Positions 57,841 to 64,000 of a stretch of DNA of 64,000 nt are shown here, piece by piece. A program made the position numbers and the translations under genes. Below the pieces are notes generated by a model. That model had not been told where the DNA came from, searched no databases, and worked only from the letters and a program-made list of their open reading frames with translations. Positions within the stretch are counted from its first letter, which is position 1; each line of letters opens with the position of its first letter. Source of the DNA: Acanthochromis polyacanthus (taxonomy: Eukaryota > Chordata > Actinopteri > Pomacentridae); the NCBI RefSeq assembly GCF_021347895.1, contig NC_067117.1, positions 15,037,858-15,101,857 on the forward strand, written 5' to 3'.

Positions 57841-58660
57841 GTGTAGGTGCTCTGGGAAGTACACAGTTGATCAAATTGATCATATCAGGGAAAAGTCTGC
57901 TGAGAGGAAAATGGAGAAATGACCTAATTATCGCTTAAATCCAGATATGTTATATACATATAATAGACATTTTTACATTTTTGACACTTTTATTTGTCCT
58001 GGCATCAAAAGCACAAGTGAAGGTAAAAACGATCACAGTTGTGTTCCTTTAAGTCTTACATTGAGTCAGCATCCCAGCACCCAGAGCTCTGGAGATGGCT
58101 CACTACATGGAATGCAGCCTCCATTAATTATCAGTTACACCCATACACCTTCTTGCTCTGTTGGGGTGACTGAGCAAGTAGAGGTTCAAAGATAACTCTT
58201 CAGTAAGAAAAGCTGAGGTGTAAATATAGAATTCTTGTTGACTGAATTCCATGTGGCTGTTTTGCTTTTAAGCTCCCAATATGCTCATTGCTTGCTCACG
58301 CCTACACTAGTGTAACAGGATGTACTGATCTCCTCTTCAAAGCCATACAAACCCACGGCTTTGCAGTTATTCTGAGAGATTTGCCTTCTTTGACACCAGA
58401 GTTAGGTGGACCTACGCTGTGCAGCAATATACGGCTCACTACAGTGCAAACTAAGCATTAAATTGGAATAAGGAGTTTAAACACTGTCTAGGCTCTCATT
58501 AAACGGACAAAACTGGATGGTCAGGGAGTTTCTGCAGAGCATCTCATATTCACACAACAGTCCTGAGGAGCAATCAGCCGCTGTAGCTCAGCAACACAGC
58601 TTCCCAAGAAAATAATTTGTTCATCGGTCTTGTCTGGGAATAAGACAAATAATGCTAGAC
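57841..58660. other. No recognised gene
   Basis: The expected next NMRK exon is not seen here. Ordinary AT-rich sequence between the kinase fragment and the rab7a 3' UTR. Confidence 0.4.
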
Positions 58661-58678
58661 ACAGATATATTCAAGAGT

Positions 58679-62792
<4,114 letters not shown>

Positions 62793-62813
62793 TTACCTAC
62801 ATTTACTGAAACA

Positions 62814-62915
62814 AGTGTTTCCTCTAGGATTTTTGGCAGAGGCGGCAGCAGGCTCTCTGGGAGCACGCCAGAGCGCACCCCTCGCTGCTGCTGAATGAAT
62901 GTAGAGGAAACGCTG
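62814..62915. mobile_element. Short MITE in a rab7a intron
   Basis: The ends AGTGTTTCCTCTA and (inverted) AGCGTTTCCTCTA pair, flanked by CTGAAACA (62806-62813) and CTGAAATA (62916-62923), an 8-bp duplication with one mismatch. About 102 bp, hAT-like. The interior is GC-richer (GGCAGAGGCGGCAGCAGG). Confidence 0.6.
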
Positions 62916-62923
62916 CTGAAATA

Positions 62924-64000
62924 TATATATATGAAATATTTGTGTCTGTACACACACACACATACACCATTTCAAGTGAATCACTTTTATGAGCTTTGGT
63001 CATCTCACTTTAGGCATCTCATTCCAAAAAAAGCCCATTTCAAATGCAACAAAATCACATCAAAGACAAATTAAAACCTGACTGCCCAAACCACCTCTTA
63101 CATCTAAGCACTTAAATAGGTGGTTGGTGGAGAAGTAGCCACTTATAGGGTCATTACTCATGTGGTAATAGTAACTGAAGTGACACTGAAGTTATGAGAT
63201 TACCCATCCATTATTCTTGTTGCATATAAAGTGACAAAATTCAGTCGGATTCATAATCAGTGCAACCAAGTGATGATCTTTGTGGATGAGACAACATTTA
63301 TTTGTAAAAATGTTTTTGTTGTAACAAAACTGCAGACATGTGGAAATCCTTCTTCAGACAGTTTAAGATTTTACCACCACACACTGTCACCGCTGACTTC
63401 CAACTTGTGAATATAAAAAGATGCATACACCAGTGGCCTGACTAACAGAGAGGCTTGTAAGTTGTTAATTGTATTTTATGTCTGCATTTTATCCACAAGA
63501 AGTAGAAGAGTTGAACTGAAGTCTTTCCAACAAGTGATTTGACTCAATGGCTGTGAGGGGTTATTTCATTTTTAACTATACAGTGGCTTAGTATCCCCTT
63601 GTCCTAGGCTAAAAGGTTCTATTTATAGTGAGAGATGCATTTTCGGACAGTTTTAAATTAATGCACATTTAAGGTTTCCAGTACTACATAAAATAAATAT
63701 GTATATAAACACTATCATATATCAGTAGAGGAAAAAATTTAAAACAGGACATTTTTCCAGTATCACCCAACTTGCTTCTATCATCACTTTGCTTGTTAAA
63801 AGCCTTTTTCATAGATACTGAAACATCAAGTGCCCTTTAAATAGTCTTTCCATTATTGACTATAACAATTATTTTTCCATCAACATTACAGTGCAGAACT
63901 GACCATGAAAATAATGGCAGTAATTAAATCTTATTGGGTCTGCAGACAAAAACGGTAGGGCTGTGCTTGCAAGGAGCAGGAGGAGTATTCACTCTGCCTG
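62924..64000. other. rab7a intron / upstream sequence
   Basis: An AT run and a (CA)n patch lie at 62924-62965. The remainder is AT-rich. The Rab7 first coding exon was looked for on the minus strand and not seen. Confidence 0.45.

Overview
The window looks like a piece of a teleost (ray-finned fish) nuclear genome. It holds split vertebrate genes with GT-AG introns, fish-type DNA transposons (hAT, Tc1/mariner, piggyBac-like), LINE tails and long AT-rich introns. Nothing prokaryotic is present.

Layout. 0.45-2.0 kb (+): exons of a WASP-family gene (WH1 domain and the second half of the GTPase-binding region). 3.7-9.0 kb: a decayed endogenous retrovirus (gag-like, then protease/RT-like remnants). 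Its gag is split by a hAT element that is itself split by a second hAT. 9.8-10.3 kb: a CpG-rich block that may be a promoter or first exon. 12.8-18 kb: Tc1-like, piggyBac-like and hAT-like relics. 21.2-28.9 kb (+): pfkfb4. 30.5-33.7 kb (-): arpc4, tail to tail with pfkfb4. 36.2-37.15 kb: a deleted hAT with a perfect 8-bp target duplication. 37.7-37.9 kb: an L1 ORF1-like fragment. 37.96-56.77 kb: an uninterrupted tandem array of about 18.8 kb, built from 38-39-bp units grouped into longer higher-order blocks. 57.5-57.8 kb (+): a nicotinamide riboside kinase fragment. 60.0-62.7 kb (-): rab7a, whose first coding exon lies outside or was not recognised.

Gene roles. WASP proteins activate the Arp2/3 complex and ARPC4 is a core subunit of it, so two parts of one actin-nucleation pathway sit about 30 kb apart. 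PFKFB4 sets fructose-2,6-bisphosphate levels. Rab7 directs late endosome and lysosome traffic. NMRK makes NMN from nicotinamide riboside. I see no operon-like logic linking them.

A caution runs through the whole window. Conserved exons of pfkfb4, arpc4, rab7a and the WASP-like gene carry many 1-base insertions or deletions, mostly in homopolymers, while the surrounding codons stay conserved. Neutral decay normally gives more substitutions than indels, so this looks like incompletely polished long-read sequence rather than four dead genes. The tandem array shows the same kind of change. The most unusual structure is the array with its higher-order organisation. I did not find a convincing new protein-coding system.
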